NCBI GenBank assembly: GCA_000482765.1
Contig: AXWR01000010.1
Coordinates: forward strand, 28,516-92,515
Source: Meiothermus taiwanensis DSM 14542
GTDB lineage: Bacteria > Deinococcota > Deinococci > Deinococcales > Thermaceae
DNA length: 64,000 nt
Direction: 5' to 3'
The translations under genes were made by a program, and so were the position numbers. The notes under the pieces were generated by a model. It was not told the origin of the DNA. It ran no database searches and saw only the letters and a list, made by a program, of their open reading frames with translations. Positions within the stretch are counted from its first letter, which is position 1, and each line of letters opens with the position of its first letter. Of the stretch, positions 46,236-53,759 are shown piece after piece.

Positions 46236-46805
46236 TTACAGCTTATTTGTAGCCAGGCGCAGGCCCCGCAGGGCTACGGTGAGGCTCACCAGCAAAAGAG
46301 CCCAAAACCCCATCCCGGTGGGCCAGAACGCGATAAGCGCATACGCGTATCCCACCACAGCCCCTACCGGAATGGGGTACCAGCTCTGCCGGTGGCTTTT
46401 CCAGTACAACTGCCAGTAAAAGCCCGCCACCGCCAGGCCAATAACCACCGCTGTTAGGGTGATGCCGGGGTGCAGGAAAAGGAAAAAACCCAGGCTGGGG
46501 GCGATGCCGCCCCCACCGCGAAAGCCGAAGAAAAGCGGCCAGTTGTGCCCAGCCACCACCGCCGCCCCCATCAGGGGCAGGGCCCAGGGGGTCTGGAGAA
46601 GTCCGCTCAGGTAGGCCACCAGACTCCCCTTGGCGGTATCGGCCAAGGCCACCAGCACCCCCCAGGCCGGCCCAAACTGCCGCCAGGTACCGCTGGCGCC
46701 GGGGGTATCGCGCTCGGCCAGATTGATGCCCTTGATGGCCCCCACGATGCGTCCAAAGCTTAGCGAGCCCAGCAGATAGGCCAGCACCACCCACAGCAGA
46801 TCCAT
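46236..46805 (-). CDS. plsY: PlsY-like glycerol-3-phosphate acyltransferase, divergent
   Basis: 189 residues with about five transmembrane helices, as in PlsY, which moves acyl chains from acyl-phosphate to glycerol 3-phosphate. YLLGSLSFGRIV and GHNWPLFFGFRGGGG are clear family segments. Two active-site motifs differ: the usual GSGNxGATN is TPGASGTWRQFG here, and FRGGKG reads FRGGGG, with the lysine lost. It may be a second, specialised or inactive paralogue. It follows the ABC-F gene's start region on the same strand and is divergent from the LacI-type regulator. Confidence 0.8.
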   Translation of the reverse strand: MDLLWVVLAYLLGSLSFGRIVGAIKGINLAERDTPGASGTWRQFGPAWGVLVALADTAKGSLVAYLSGLLQTPWALPLMGAAVVAGHNWPLFFGFRGGGGIAPSLGFFLFLHPGITLTAVVIGLAVAGFYWQLYWKSHRQSWYPIPVGAVVGYAYALIAFWPTGMGFWALLLVSLTVALRGLRLATNKL

Positions 46806-46931
46806 AACTGCTGATATGGTATCCCGTTTTGCAGCCGATTCGGGACGGGGGGCCTGAGCCCCTGATACAAATTGTCTGATAGACTATATTTGGCTTTAAG
46901 AAAGGGCTTCCACGCAGAAGAGGAAACTTAC

Positions 46932-47945
46932 GTGGCTAAACGCAAACCCACCATTCACGAAGTGGCGCATCTAGCCAAAGTCGGAATCGGAACAGTTAGT
47001 CGAGTGCTCAACAACCATCCCTCGGTTCGCTCCGAGACCCGCGAGCGGGTGCTGGCGGCCATGTCCAGCCTGGGCTACAGCCCCAACCCGCATGCCCGGC
47101 GGGTGGCTGGGGGACGCAGCTACACCGTCTCGCTCATCCTGCCGGTGATCTCCACCGAGTTTTATAACCGGCTGCTCGAGGGCATTGAGCAGGTGCTCAG
47201 CGAGGAACGCTACGAGATTGCGCTTTTCCCCATTTTCTCCCCTCAGCGTTTGCGGCGTTACTTGGAAAGTCGTTCGTTGGCGTATCAAACCGATGGGTTG
47301 CTGGTGGCCTCGCAGGGACTGGCGCATCTTCTGCCCGACCAGAAGTTCCCTACCGAGCGTCCTGTGGTGTTGGTGGATGCACACAGCACCCGCTACGACT
47401 CGGCCTACGTGGACAACTACCTGGGGGGTCGCATGGCCGCGGCCCACCTGGCCCAGTTTCCTGGTGCGCATTTTGCCATCCAGATGCAAGAAGAGCTCGA
47501 TGAGGTCATGCGCAATACCGTAGGGCAGGAGCGGGTGGCCGGGTTTCGGGATGGGCTCGAGCAGGCCGGGCGTAAACTGCCCAAGGCCCACGTCTTCAAA
47601 TCGCGCTTTTCAGCCGAGGGTGGGCGACTGGCCCTGCAACACTTTATGCGGCAGTCCAAACCGCCCTACAACATCTTCGCCGGGGCCGACCTATTGGCTT
47701 TGGGGGTGTTGGAGGAGGCCGAGCGGCAGGGGCTCGAGGTCGGCGAGGAGGTGCGCTTGCTGGGCTTCGATGGGCACCCCTGGACCGAGGCCCGGGGCCT
47801 CTCGACCCTTGCTCAGCCCATCGAGGACATGGGGGCCGAGGCCGCCCGCCTGTTGCTCGATCGCATTCGGGGCTATAAAGGCAGCCCTCGAGCCCGGCGC
47901 TTTGAGCCGACCCTAATCATTCGCCAGTCGACCCAGCCCTGCTGA
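46932..47945 (+). CDS. LacI-family transcriptional regulator
   Basis: About 337 residues. The N-terminal helix-turn-helix and hinge are TIHEVAHLAKVGIGTVSRVLNNHPSV (two motifs: TIHEVAHLAKVGIGTVSRVL and NNHPSV). A periplasmic-binding-protein-like effector domain follows (SLILPVISTEFYNRLLEG..., GADLLALGVLEE..., LLGFDGHPW). It is expected to repress sugar genes until ligand binds. The GTG at 46932 gives the usual MAKRKPTIHEV start, with AGAGG 8 bases before; the longer frame from 46872 is unlikely. No sugar operon is adjacent, so its target may be remote. Palindromic GTCTGATAGAC (46874-46884) in its upstream region could be an autoregulatory site. Confidence 0.9.
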   Translation: MAKRKPTIHEVAHLAKVGIGTVSRVLNNHPSVRSETRERVLAAMSSLGYSPNPHARRVAGGRSYTVSLILPVISTEFYNRLLEGIEQVLSEERYEIALFPIFSPQRLRRYLESRSLAYQTDGLLVASQGLAHLLPDQKFPTERPVVLVDAHSTRYDSAYVDNYLGGRMAAAHLAQFPGAHFAIQMQEELDEVMRNTVGQERVAGFRDGLEQAGRKLPKAHVFKSRFSAEGGRLALQHFMRQSKPPYNIFAGADLLALGVLEEAERQGLEVGEEVRLLGFDGHPWTEARGLSTLAQPIEDMGAEAARLLLDRIRGYKGSPRARRFEPTLIIRQSTQPC

Positions 47946-47974
47946 GTGCCCTAATAGTGCCGCTGTTGAGGCTG

Positions 47975-48050
47975 TCCCACAAATACCCGGTACAGCGTAT
48001 TTTGCTGTGCTGGGTAAATTGCCTGCTACAGGGGCAGGCAATTGTTGGGA
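47975..48050. repeat. Second-type intergenic repeat
   Basis: TCCCACAAATACCCGGTACAGCGTA... ending ATTGTTGGGA matches the inner element at 13825-13870 (TCCCACGAATACCCGGTACGGCGTA ... AATTGTGGGA; shown in parts). The ends TCCCAC/GTGGGA are roughly inverted. An internal hairpin GCCTGC...GCAGGC (around 48021-48036) is present. Confidence 0.6.
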
Positions 48051-48067
48051 GACGCAATCAGACGCTG

Positions 48068-48439
48068 TTATACATCCAGCCCGCGCACCCAGAAGGTTTC
48101 GCTGTCCAGCGTTAGCTCGAGCTCGAGATCACCCTTGTCGGGGAGCTGTATTCGAAAGTTCCCGCGTTCAGTAATGAAGCTGCTGCGGCTATAGCTGGGT
48201 GCGTGAAGGGTGACGCGCAACGCCGGCGGCTTTTGTGCTGCGCCGATCACCTGCCCGACCAGAAACGCTCCATTTGGGCCGCGTTTGAGCGAAAGATCGA
48301 GGTAGAAGCTGCCTATTTTGTAGAGTCTGTTCCACACATTCAGCAGGCCCTGATGCCGTTGTGGGGCGCCGAGGGCGTGACGCGAATCCATGATCAGGAT
48401 TCCGTCTTTGTGCGTTGAGGGTGGGCTTAAGGGCATCAT
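48068..48439 (-). CDS. Small protein of unknown function with a beta-sandwich-like C-terminus
   Basis: About 123 residues from the ATG at 48439; the frame also stays open to a TTG at 48517, and the start is uncertain because no good ribosome binding site is visible. The C-terminal 70 residues (FLVGQVIGAAQKPPALRVTL ... GNFRIQLPDKGDLELELTL) resemble carboxypeptidase-regulatory-like domains. Those are found next to ECF sigma factors or in zinc-finger anti-sigma proteins in other phyla. No sigma factor is adjacent here. Repeats flank it on both sides, so it is an isolated gene. Function unknown. Confidence 0.55.
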   Translation of the reverse strand: MMPLSPPSTHKDGILIMDSRHALGAPQRHQGLLNVWNRLYKIGSFYLDLSLKRGPNGAFLVGQVIGAAQKPPALRVTLHAPSYSRSSFITERGNFRIQLPDKGDLELELTLDSETFWVRGLDV

Positions 48440-48607
48440 GGGTTCCAGTCTGGCGCTTGGGGCGTTGCAGCCCCTGCATTCAGCAAACCTTAGGATAGTG
48501 CCCCTTTCACAGGACAAGTTCAGATTTGACCGTTACGTCAGGCTGGATGATCTCAAGCTTCCAGATCCAGCACAACGTAGCGTTAACTCCAGCCCAGGGG
48601 TGGATTT

Positions 48608-48762
48608 ATACCAGATTCGGTTAGTTCGGCGTTGGAAGGCAGCGAACCAACCCGACCGAAGTTATCCGCGTAGCGGAGGGCGATACCGCCCCTTGGAAGG
48701 GATGCGCTTTCTTCGTCGAGCGTAGCGAGGGGTGTGCTCTAGGATGCAAAAAGATAACGCTA
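48608..48762. repeat. Dispersed intergenic repeat copy
   Basis: It starts ATACCAGATTCGGTTAGTTC and continues with GGAAGGCAGCGAACCAACCC, matching 29-60 and 63280-63310. The right part GAGCGTAGCGAGGGGTGTGC followed by TCTAGGATGCAAAAAGATA matches 39638-39674. The terminal GAATCYGGTAT end is missing. It lies between a small gene of unknown function and the suf terminator. The bases from 48440 to 48607 hold nothing I can recognise. Confidence 0.65.
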
Positions 48763-48769
48763 ATTCAAG

Positions 48770-48798
48770 AAAAACACCCCCTCGAGGTCGAGGGGGTG
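48770..48798 (-). terminator. Intrinsic terminator of the suf operon
   Basis: Minus-strand CACCCCCTCGA and TCGAGGGGGTG form a perfect 11-base stem followed by TTTTT, 17 bases past the Rieske gene stop. Confidence 0.92.
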
Positions 48799-48814
48799 TA
48801 GCGCTAACTGCGGG

Positions 48815-49117
48815 TCAGACCTCGAGCCAGACCTGCCCATCCTCCAGCCGGGCCTTGTAGGCCTTGACCGGGCGGGGTGCGGGCAGGGTGGCCTTGCCGG
48901 TGCGCAGGTTGAATTTGGCCCCGTGGCGGGTGCACCGGATGTTTTCACCTTCGATGGGGCCATCGGAGAGCGGGTTTTTGTCGTGGGTGCAGATGTCCGA
49001 GATGGCGAAAATTTCCTCGCCGGCGTGGATGAGCAGCACCGGGGTTTTCTCGCCCTCCACCCGCACCACCAGGCGGCCATTCTGGAACTCCTCGAGGCGG
49101 GCCACAGGGATCCACAT
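48815..49117 (-). CDS. Rieske [2Fe-2S] ferredoxin, last gene of the suf operon
   Basis: About 100 residues, a stand-alone Rieske domain. Cluster ligands lie in CTHDKNPLSDG (Cys-x-His) and CTRHGAKF (Cys-x-x-His). It starts at the ATG 1 base after the sufD stop (MWIPVARLEEF). Such small Rieske ferredoxins follow sufD in other Deinococcota and may supply electrons for Fe-S assembly; this role is inference. It is soluble, without a signal or membrane segment. Confidence 0.92.
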   Translation of the reverse strand: MWIPVARLEEFQNGRLVVRVEGEKTPVLLIHAGEEIFAISDICTHDKNPLSDGPIEGENIRCTRHGAKFNLRTGKATLPAPRPVKAYKARLEDGQVWLEV

Positions 49118-49118
49118 A

Positions 49119-50453
49119 CTAGACGCGCACCTTCTCCTCGATGATGCTCTCGATGTACTGCCTGAGAGGCTCAATGGGAATGCGGGTGAGCACATCGGCC
49201 ATATGGCCCTTGACCAGGATCTGCTGGGCCAGGTGGCGCGGCAGGCCCCGGCTCATCAGGTAGAAGAGCTCCTCGGGGGCCACCGGCGCGGTGGAGGAGC
49301 CGTGGGAACACTTCACGTCGTTGGCCCCGATCTCGAGCTGCGGCACGCTGTCGCTGCGGGCATCTGCGGATAGGAGCAGGTTGCGGTTGGTCTGGTAGGC
49401 GTCGGTCTTCTGGGCCCCCTGCTCCACCTTGATAAGGCCCGCGTACACCGTGCGGCTCTGATCCTTGGCCGCACCCTTGTAGAGCACGTCGGAGTAGGCG
49501 TGGTCGGCCACGTGGTGCTGGAGGGTGTAGTGATCCACGTGCTCCTGGCCGGTGGTGAAGTACAGGCCCAGCATCTCCGAGGAGGAGCCCGGCCCCAGCA
49601 TCTCCGACTGCACCTCGGCCCGGCTGATGGAGGCCCCCATGTTCACCACCAGGTCGTTGAGGGCGGCGTCGCGCTGGAGGTGGGCCCGCTGGCGGTGGAA
49701 GTGGTAGAAGCCCTGGCCCAGAAGCTGGATGTGGGCGTGGCGCACCTTGGCCCCGTTGCCCACGATAATCTCGGTGGAGGAGGTGTTCACCGAAGGGGCC
49801 ACCCTGGCCGGCGAGATGTACTCCTCGATGTAGACGGCCTGGCTGTTCACGTCCCCCACAATCAGGGTGCGCGAGCTGGAAAGCCTACCGCCTTCCAGGT
49901 ACTTGAACACGCCAATGGGCTTGCTGAACTCCACGTTCTTGGGGATGTACAGGAACACCCCGTGGGTGAAGAGGGCCGCGCCCAGGGCGGGAATTTTGGA
50001 GTTCTCGGGGCGGTTCTTCTGCGCGCCCACCAGGTCGTGCCAGTTGACGGCCTGGAAGAGGTTAGCCTCCACCAGCTCGGGGTGCTGGGCAAGGGCCTGG
50101 TGCAGGCTGGTGAAGATAACGCCCTGTTGCCGGTACTCCTCCGGTAGCTCCACGTGTACCAGGTCGGCCCCCACGAACACCGCATAGCCCGAGAGCTGGG
50201 CCTGGGCCAGGCGATCCTGGACGGCCTGGGGAATCTCGCTTACACCGCCCTTGGGTAGCTCGAGCGGCAGCTCCTCGAAGGGCACCTCGGTGATGTCGGT
50301 GTACTTCCACTCCTCGGTGCGGGTGGTGGGGTAGGGCAGCTTGGCGAAGGTCTCCCAGGCCTCCAGCCGCTTGGTCTGGAGCCACTGGGGCTCGCCTAGT
50401 TTTTTGGAGACCTCTAGAACGAGGTCGCGGGAAAGGCTCGAGGTAAGTTCCAC
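49119..50453 (-). CDS. sufD: Fe-S cluster assembly scaffold SufD
   Basis: 444 residues. It has a helical N-terminal region and a long right-handed beta-helix core (FLYIPKNVEFSKPIGVF, VDHYTLQHHVADHAYSDVLYKG in parts). The C-terminus has CSHGSSTAPVAPEELFYLMSRGL, where His and the Ser/Cys position mark SufD. It partners SufB and the ATPase SufC in the SufBCD complex that builds Fe-S clusters. GGAGGAG precedes the ATG. It lies 146 bases after sufB; a small possible ORF occupies that gap. Confidence 0.94.
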   Translation of the reverse strand: MELTSSLSRDLVLEVSKKLGEPQWLQTKRLEAWETFAKLPYPTTRTEEWKYTDITEVPFEELPLELPKGGVSEIPQAVQDRLAQAQLSGYAVFVGADLVHVELPEEYRQQGVIFTSLHQALAQHPELVEANLFQAVNWHDLVGAQKNRPENSKIPALGAALFTHGVFLYIPKNVEFSKPIGVFKYLEGGRLSSSRTLIVGDVNSQAVYIEEYISPARVAPSVNTSSTEIIVGNGAKVRHAHIQLLGQGFYHFHRQRAHLQRDAALNDLVVNMGASISRAEVQSEMLGPGSSSEMLGLYFTTGQEHVDHYTLQHHVADHAYSDVLYKGAAKDQSRTVYAGLIKVEQGAQKTDAYQTNRNLLLSADARSDSVPQLEIGANDVKCSHGSSTAPVAPEELFYLMSRGLPRHLAQQILVKGHMADVLTRIPIEPLRQYIESIIEEKVRV

Positions 50454-50569
50454 TTATTCTCCTCCTGGTTGAACGGCGTGTTGCGCACGACCAAAACACC
50501 CTGCTTATACGGCGGCACGGCAATGGTCTGGGTCTCGGTATTCACCGAAAACGCTTCTGTGATCGCCAA
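50414..50569 (-). CDS. Possible small ORF between sufB and sufD
   Basis: A TTG-started frame of 51 codons runs through the sufB-sufD gap and 40 bases into sufD in another frame: MAITEAFSVNTETQTIAVPP then YKQGVLVVRNTPFNQEENKW. Composition in the gap is protein-like (Val, Thr, Asn, few Arg), unlike most shadow frames here. There is no strong ribosome binding site and the start codon is TTG, so it may be chance. Confidence 0.25.
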   Translation of the reverse strand: MAITEAFSVNTETQTIAVPPYKQGVLVVRNTPFNQEENKWNLPRAFPATSF

Positions 50570-50599
50570 ACCGAACCCTATACAATGCCTCGGAAACGG

Positions 50600-52009
50600 T
50601 TAGCCTACGCTGCCTTCCATCTCGAGCTCGATCAGCCGGTTCAGCTCGACGGCGTACTCCAGGGGCAGCTCCTTGGCCACAGGCTCAATAAACCCGCGCA
50701 CAATCAGGGCGGCGGCCTCGTCCTCGGGCAGGCCCCGGCTCTGCAGGTAGAAGATTTGCTCGTCGTTGAGGCGGCTCACGGTGGCCTCGTGCCCCACCGT
50801 GGCGGTGTCGTCCTCGATCTCCATGTAGGGGTAGGTGTCGGTGCGCGACTCCTCGTTGATCAAGAGCGCGTCGCACTCCACGTTCACCTTGACGTGCTTG
50901 GCCCCCTCGTAGACCTTGATCAGGCCGCGGTAGCTGCTGCGCCCCGAGCCTTTGGAGATGCTCTTGGAGACGATGGAGCCGCCGGTGTGGGAGGCCGCGA
51001 AGATCAGCTTGCCGCCGGCGTCCTGGTGCTGGCCGGTGTTGGCAAAGGCGATGGAGAGGATGTCCGAGCGGGCCCCTTCCTCCACCAGGTAGCTGCTGGG
51101 GTACTTCATGGTCACCTTGGAGCCCAGGTTGCCGTCCAGCCACATGTGGTAGGCGTCCTTCTTCACCAAAGCCCGCTGGGTGACCAGGTTGTACATGTTG
51201 TGCGGCCAGTTCTGGATGGTGGTGTAGCGGCTCTTGGCCCCCTGGTTCACCACAATCTCAATCACGCCGGAGTGGAAGGAGTCGGTGGTGTAGACAGGGG
51301 CGGTGCAGCCCTCGATGTAGTGCACCTCGGCCCCTTCGTCCACCACGATGATGGTGCGCTCGAACTGGCCCAGCTCGGCGGTGTTGACCCGGAAGTAGGC
51401 CTGCAGGGGCAGGTCTACCTTGACCCCCTTGGGCACATACACAAAGCTCCCACCCGACCAGACCGCCGAGTTGAGGGCGGCGTACTTGTTGTCTTCGGGT
51501 GGAATGACCGTGGCAAAGTACTCCCGGAAGAGGTCTTCGTGGTGCTTGAGCCCCTCCTCGATGGAGACGAAGATCACGCCCAGGCGCTGGAGCTCCTCTC
51601 TGACCTGGTGGTACACCATCTCCGAGTCGTACTGGGCACCCACCCCAGCCAGCACCTTGCGCTCGGCCTCGGGAATGCCCAGCCGTTCGTAGGTGCGGCG
51701 GATCTCCTCGGGCACCTCGTCCCAGCTCCGCGCGTCGCGCTTCTCGGTGGGCTTGGCGTAGAAGTAGATCTCGTCCATGTTGAGGCCCGAGAGGTCGGCG
51801 CCCCAGGTTGGAACCGGCTTGGACTGGTAGATTTCCAGGGCCTTGAGGCGGAACTCCAGCATCCAGGCCGGCTCGTCTTTGTGGTAGCTGATGGCCTCCA
51901 CCACCCGCCGGTTGAGGCCTTTTTCGGCTTTCCAGACCGGCTTCACCTCGTCCACAAAGCCGTACTTGTATTCATTCCCAATGTCTTCGATCAGGATGTT
52001 ATCGGACAT
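50600..52009 (-). CDS. sufB: Fe-S cluster assembly scaffold SufB
   Basis: 469 residues, the normal size. Family segments are GNEYKYGFVDEVKPVW near the N-terminus, VYVPKGVKVDLPLQAYFR, and CTAPVYTTDSFHSGVIEI with the conserved Cys. The C-terminal VGHEATVSRLNDEQIFYLQSRGL carries the Glu used in cluster assembly. It is the scaffold on which sulfur and iron combine. AAGGAG lies 7 bases before the ATG; the gap to sufC is 11 bases. Confidence 0.96.
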   Translation of the reverse strand: MSDNILIEDIGNEYKYGFVDEVKPVWKAEKGLNRRVVEAISYHKDEPAWMLEFRLKALEIYQSKPVPTWGADLSGLNMDEIYFYAKPTEKRDARSWDEVPEEIRRTYERLGIPEAERKVLAGVGAQYDSEMVYHQVREELQRLGVIFVSIEEGLKHHEDLFREYFATVIPPEDNKYAALNSAVWSGGSFVYVPKGVKVDLPLQAYFRVNTAELGQFERTIIVVDEGAEVHYIEGCTAPVYTTDSFHSGVIEIVVNQGAKSRYTTIQNWPHNMYNLVTQRALVKKDAYHMWLDGNLGSKVTMKYPSSYLVEEGARSDILSIAFANTGQHQDAGGKLIFAASHTGGSIVSKSISKGSGRSSYRGLIKVYEGAKHVKVNVECDALLINEESRTDTYPYMEIEDDTATVGHEATVSRLNDEQIFYLQSRGLPEDEAAALIVRGFIEPVAKELPLEYAVELNRLIELEMEGSVG

Positions 52010-52020
52010 ACGGGCTCCTT

Positions 52021-52776
52021 TCAGTTCGACACGGCCAGCTCTTTGACCCAGTCGTAGCCCTGCTCCTCGAGCTTCATCGCCAGCTCGGGGCCGCCCGAGG
52101 TGACGATGCGGCCATCAATCATCACGTGCACCACATCCGGCACGATGTAGTTGAGCAGGCGCTGGTAGTGGGTGATCAGGAGCGCGCCAAAGTTGGGGCC
52201 GCGCATGGCGTTGACGCCCTTGGCCACCACCTTCAGAGCGTCGATATCCAGGCCGGAGTCGGTCTCGTCCATGATGGCATAGGTGGGCTCCAGCACCATC
52301 ATGTGCATGATCTCGTTGCGCTTTTTCTCGCCCCCGGAGAAGCCGTCGTTGAGGTAGCGGGTCAGGATGCTCTCGTCCCACTCGAGGGTCTCCAGGGCCT
52401 TTTGCAGCTTGCCGTAGAACTCCGTCAAGTTAACTTCGCCACCTTTTTTGGCCTGCAGGGCCAGGCGCAAAAAGTTGGCGTTGGAAACCCCCGGAACCTC
52501 CACCGGGTACTGGAAGGCCAGGAAGAGCCCCTTGCGGGCCCGCTCATCGGCCTCCATCTCCAGGATGCTCTCCCCGTCCATCAGGATGTCGCCCTTGGTG
52601 ATCTCGTAGCTGGGGTCGCCGGCGATGATCTTACCCAGGGTGCTTTTGCCGGCCCCGTTGGGCCCCATGATGGCGTGCACCTGGCCCTTGGGCAGCACCA
52701 GGTTAACCCCGTTCAGAATGGTTTCACCGTCTACGATTCTGGCATGCAGGTTGCGGATTTCCAGTTGGTTCACCAT
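52021..52776 (-). CDS. sufC: Fe-S cluster assembly ATPase SufC
   Basis: 251 residues, an ABC-type ATPase without membrane domain. Walker A is [13 protein letters not shown], signature [14 protein letters not shown], and Walker B with [12 protein letters not shown]. It drives shape changes in SufB-SufD. As first gene of sufC-sufB-sufD-Rieske, it follows a palindromic operator and a likely -10. No sufS, sufE or sufU is in the window. Confidence 0.96.
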   Translation of the reverse strand: MVNQLEIRNLHARIVDGETILNGVNLVLPKGQVHAIMGPNGAGKSTLGKIIAGDPSYEITKGDILMDGESILEMEADERARKGLFLAFQYPVEVPGVSNANFLRLALQAKKGGEVNLTEFYGKLQKALETLEWDESILTRYLNDGFSGGEKKRNEIMHMMVLEPTYAIMDETDSGLDIDALKVVAKGVNAMRGPNFGALLITHYQRLLNYIVPDVVHVMIDGRIVTSGGPELAMKLEEQGYDWVKELAVSN

Positions 52777-52809
52777 GATATTCCCCTTGTGTTGGCTTGC
52801 TCGAGTGGG

Positions 52810-52842
52810 CTCTTACTGCGAATCACTCGCAATAAGAGTATA
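52810..52842 (-). promoter_or_regulatory. Palindromic operator at the suf promoter
   Basis: CTCTTACTGCGA (52810-52821) and TCGCAATAAGAG (52827-52838) are inverted copies with 11 of 12 matches around ATCAC. Minus-strand TATACT (52837-52842) overlaps its upstream edge as a likely -10. It is an obvious target for an iron, redox or Fe-S sensing repressor; the regulator's class cannot be told. Confidence 0.6.
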
Positions 52843-52925
52843 GGCGCTATGGCCCAGAATGTATAGTGGTTTAGTCGGGATTCTGCTACCTGGGTTACAA
52901 AGTCCAGCGTCCGGGGCGGCGGACT

Positions 52926-53738
52926 CTACACATCCCAGTAGTCGTCGGGGTAGGGCAGGCCCACGGCCTTGGCGAAGGCCTCGAGCCCCAGTCGATCGGG
53001 GGCCTCGAGGTGGTAGCGGAAGTTCCACAGATAGTGCTGCATCAGCCGCTCAGGCACACCCAGGCGCTGGGCCTCGGTGCCGGCCACGGCGGCCAGGTTG
53101 CCCAGACCCAGCGAACGGGCAGACCGCAGCCGGCGGACAATCTCCGGGGGGGGCGGGGCGTTGCGGCGGGTGGCCCAGACCCCAAACACAAAGGGCAGCC
53201 GGGTTCGCTCGAACCACTTCATCGACAGGTCGGTGATGCGGATGCCTTCGATCTGATTGGGAACCTGGTGCACCGACTCGGGGATGATGGAAAGCAGACC
53301 GTAGTAGGTGGTGATGGCCCGGTCGCCGATCAGGAGTACGGCGTCGTACTGCTCCAGCAGCTCCAAGCCCCCCTGCGCCGGGGTGTACTGGGCCTGGATC
53401 CCGTCGGCCTCGAGCAGGTACTGCAAAAGCCGTACCGAGGTGGCGCTTTCGGTGGTCAGGGCAATGCGTTTTAGATCGTTCCAGGGGATGCGGTGGAACA
53501 GATTGACCGAATACACCGGCCCCAGGTCGGCCACGCTAAAGTCGGGCAGGGGACGCAGTTGGTGGGCGTGCTCGAGGTAAAAGTACGACGAGACCAGGCT
53601 CAGGTCTACTGAGCCCTCCAGAAGCCAGCGGTTGAGCTCGGTGGGTACGCCATAGCGAAAAGCCAGCCCGTCCCCCTCCTCTAAGAAGTGATAGAGCGGT
53701 GCGGTGTTGGCGTAGCGGGGAACACCCAGGATGTACAT
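52926..53738 (-). CDS. mqnA: Chorismate dehydratase MqnA
   Basis: 270 residues. Catalyses the first step of the futalosine route to menaquinone, chorismate to 3-enolpyruvylbenzoate. It has a periplasmic-binding-protein-like fold without a signal peptide: ILGVPRYANTAPLYHFLEE at the N-terminus, VDLSLVSSYFYLEH, and LLIGDRAI in the middle. It follows mqnE by 21 bases on the same strand, so the two are cotranscribed. The remaining mqn genes are elsewhere. Confidence 0.92.
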   Translation of the reverse strand: MYILGVPRYANTAPLYHFLEEGDGLAFRYGVPTELNRWLLEGSVDLSLVSSYFYLEHAHQLRPLPDFSVADLGPVYSVNLFHRIPWNDLKRIALTTESATSVRLLQYLLEADGIQAQYTPAQGGLELLEQYDAVLLIGDRAITTYYGLLSIIPESVHQVPNQIEGIRITDLSMKWFERTRLPFVFGVWATRRNAPPPPEIVRRLRSARSLGLGNLAAVAGTEAQRLGVPERLMQHYLWNFRYHLEAPDRLGLEAFAKAVGLPYPDDYWDV

Positions 53739-53759
53739 GGCGGCGTTGAGGTCGGGGGC

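Noticed and set aside
50585..52057. 490-residue open frame antisense to sufB
   Set aside because: It covers the certain sufB gene in complement, with His/Val/Gly-rich composition typical of shadow frames in GC-rich DNA.
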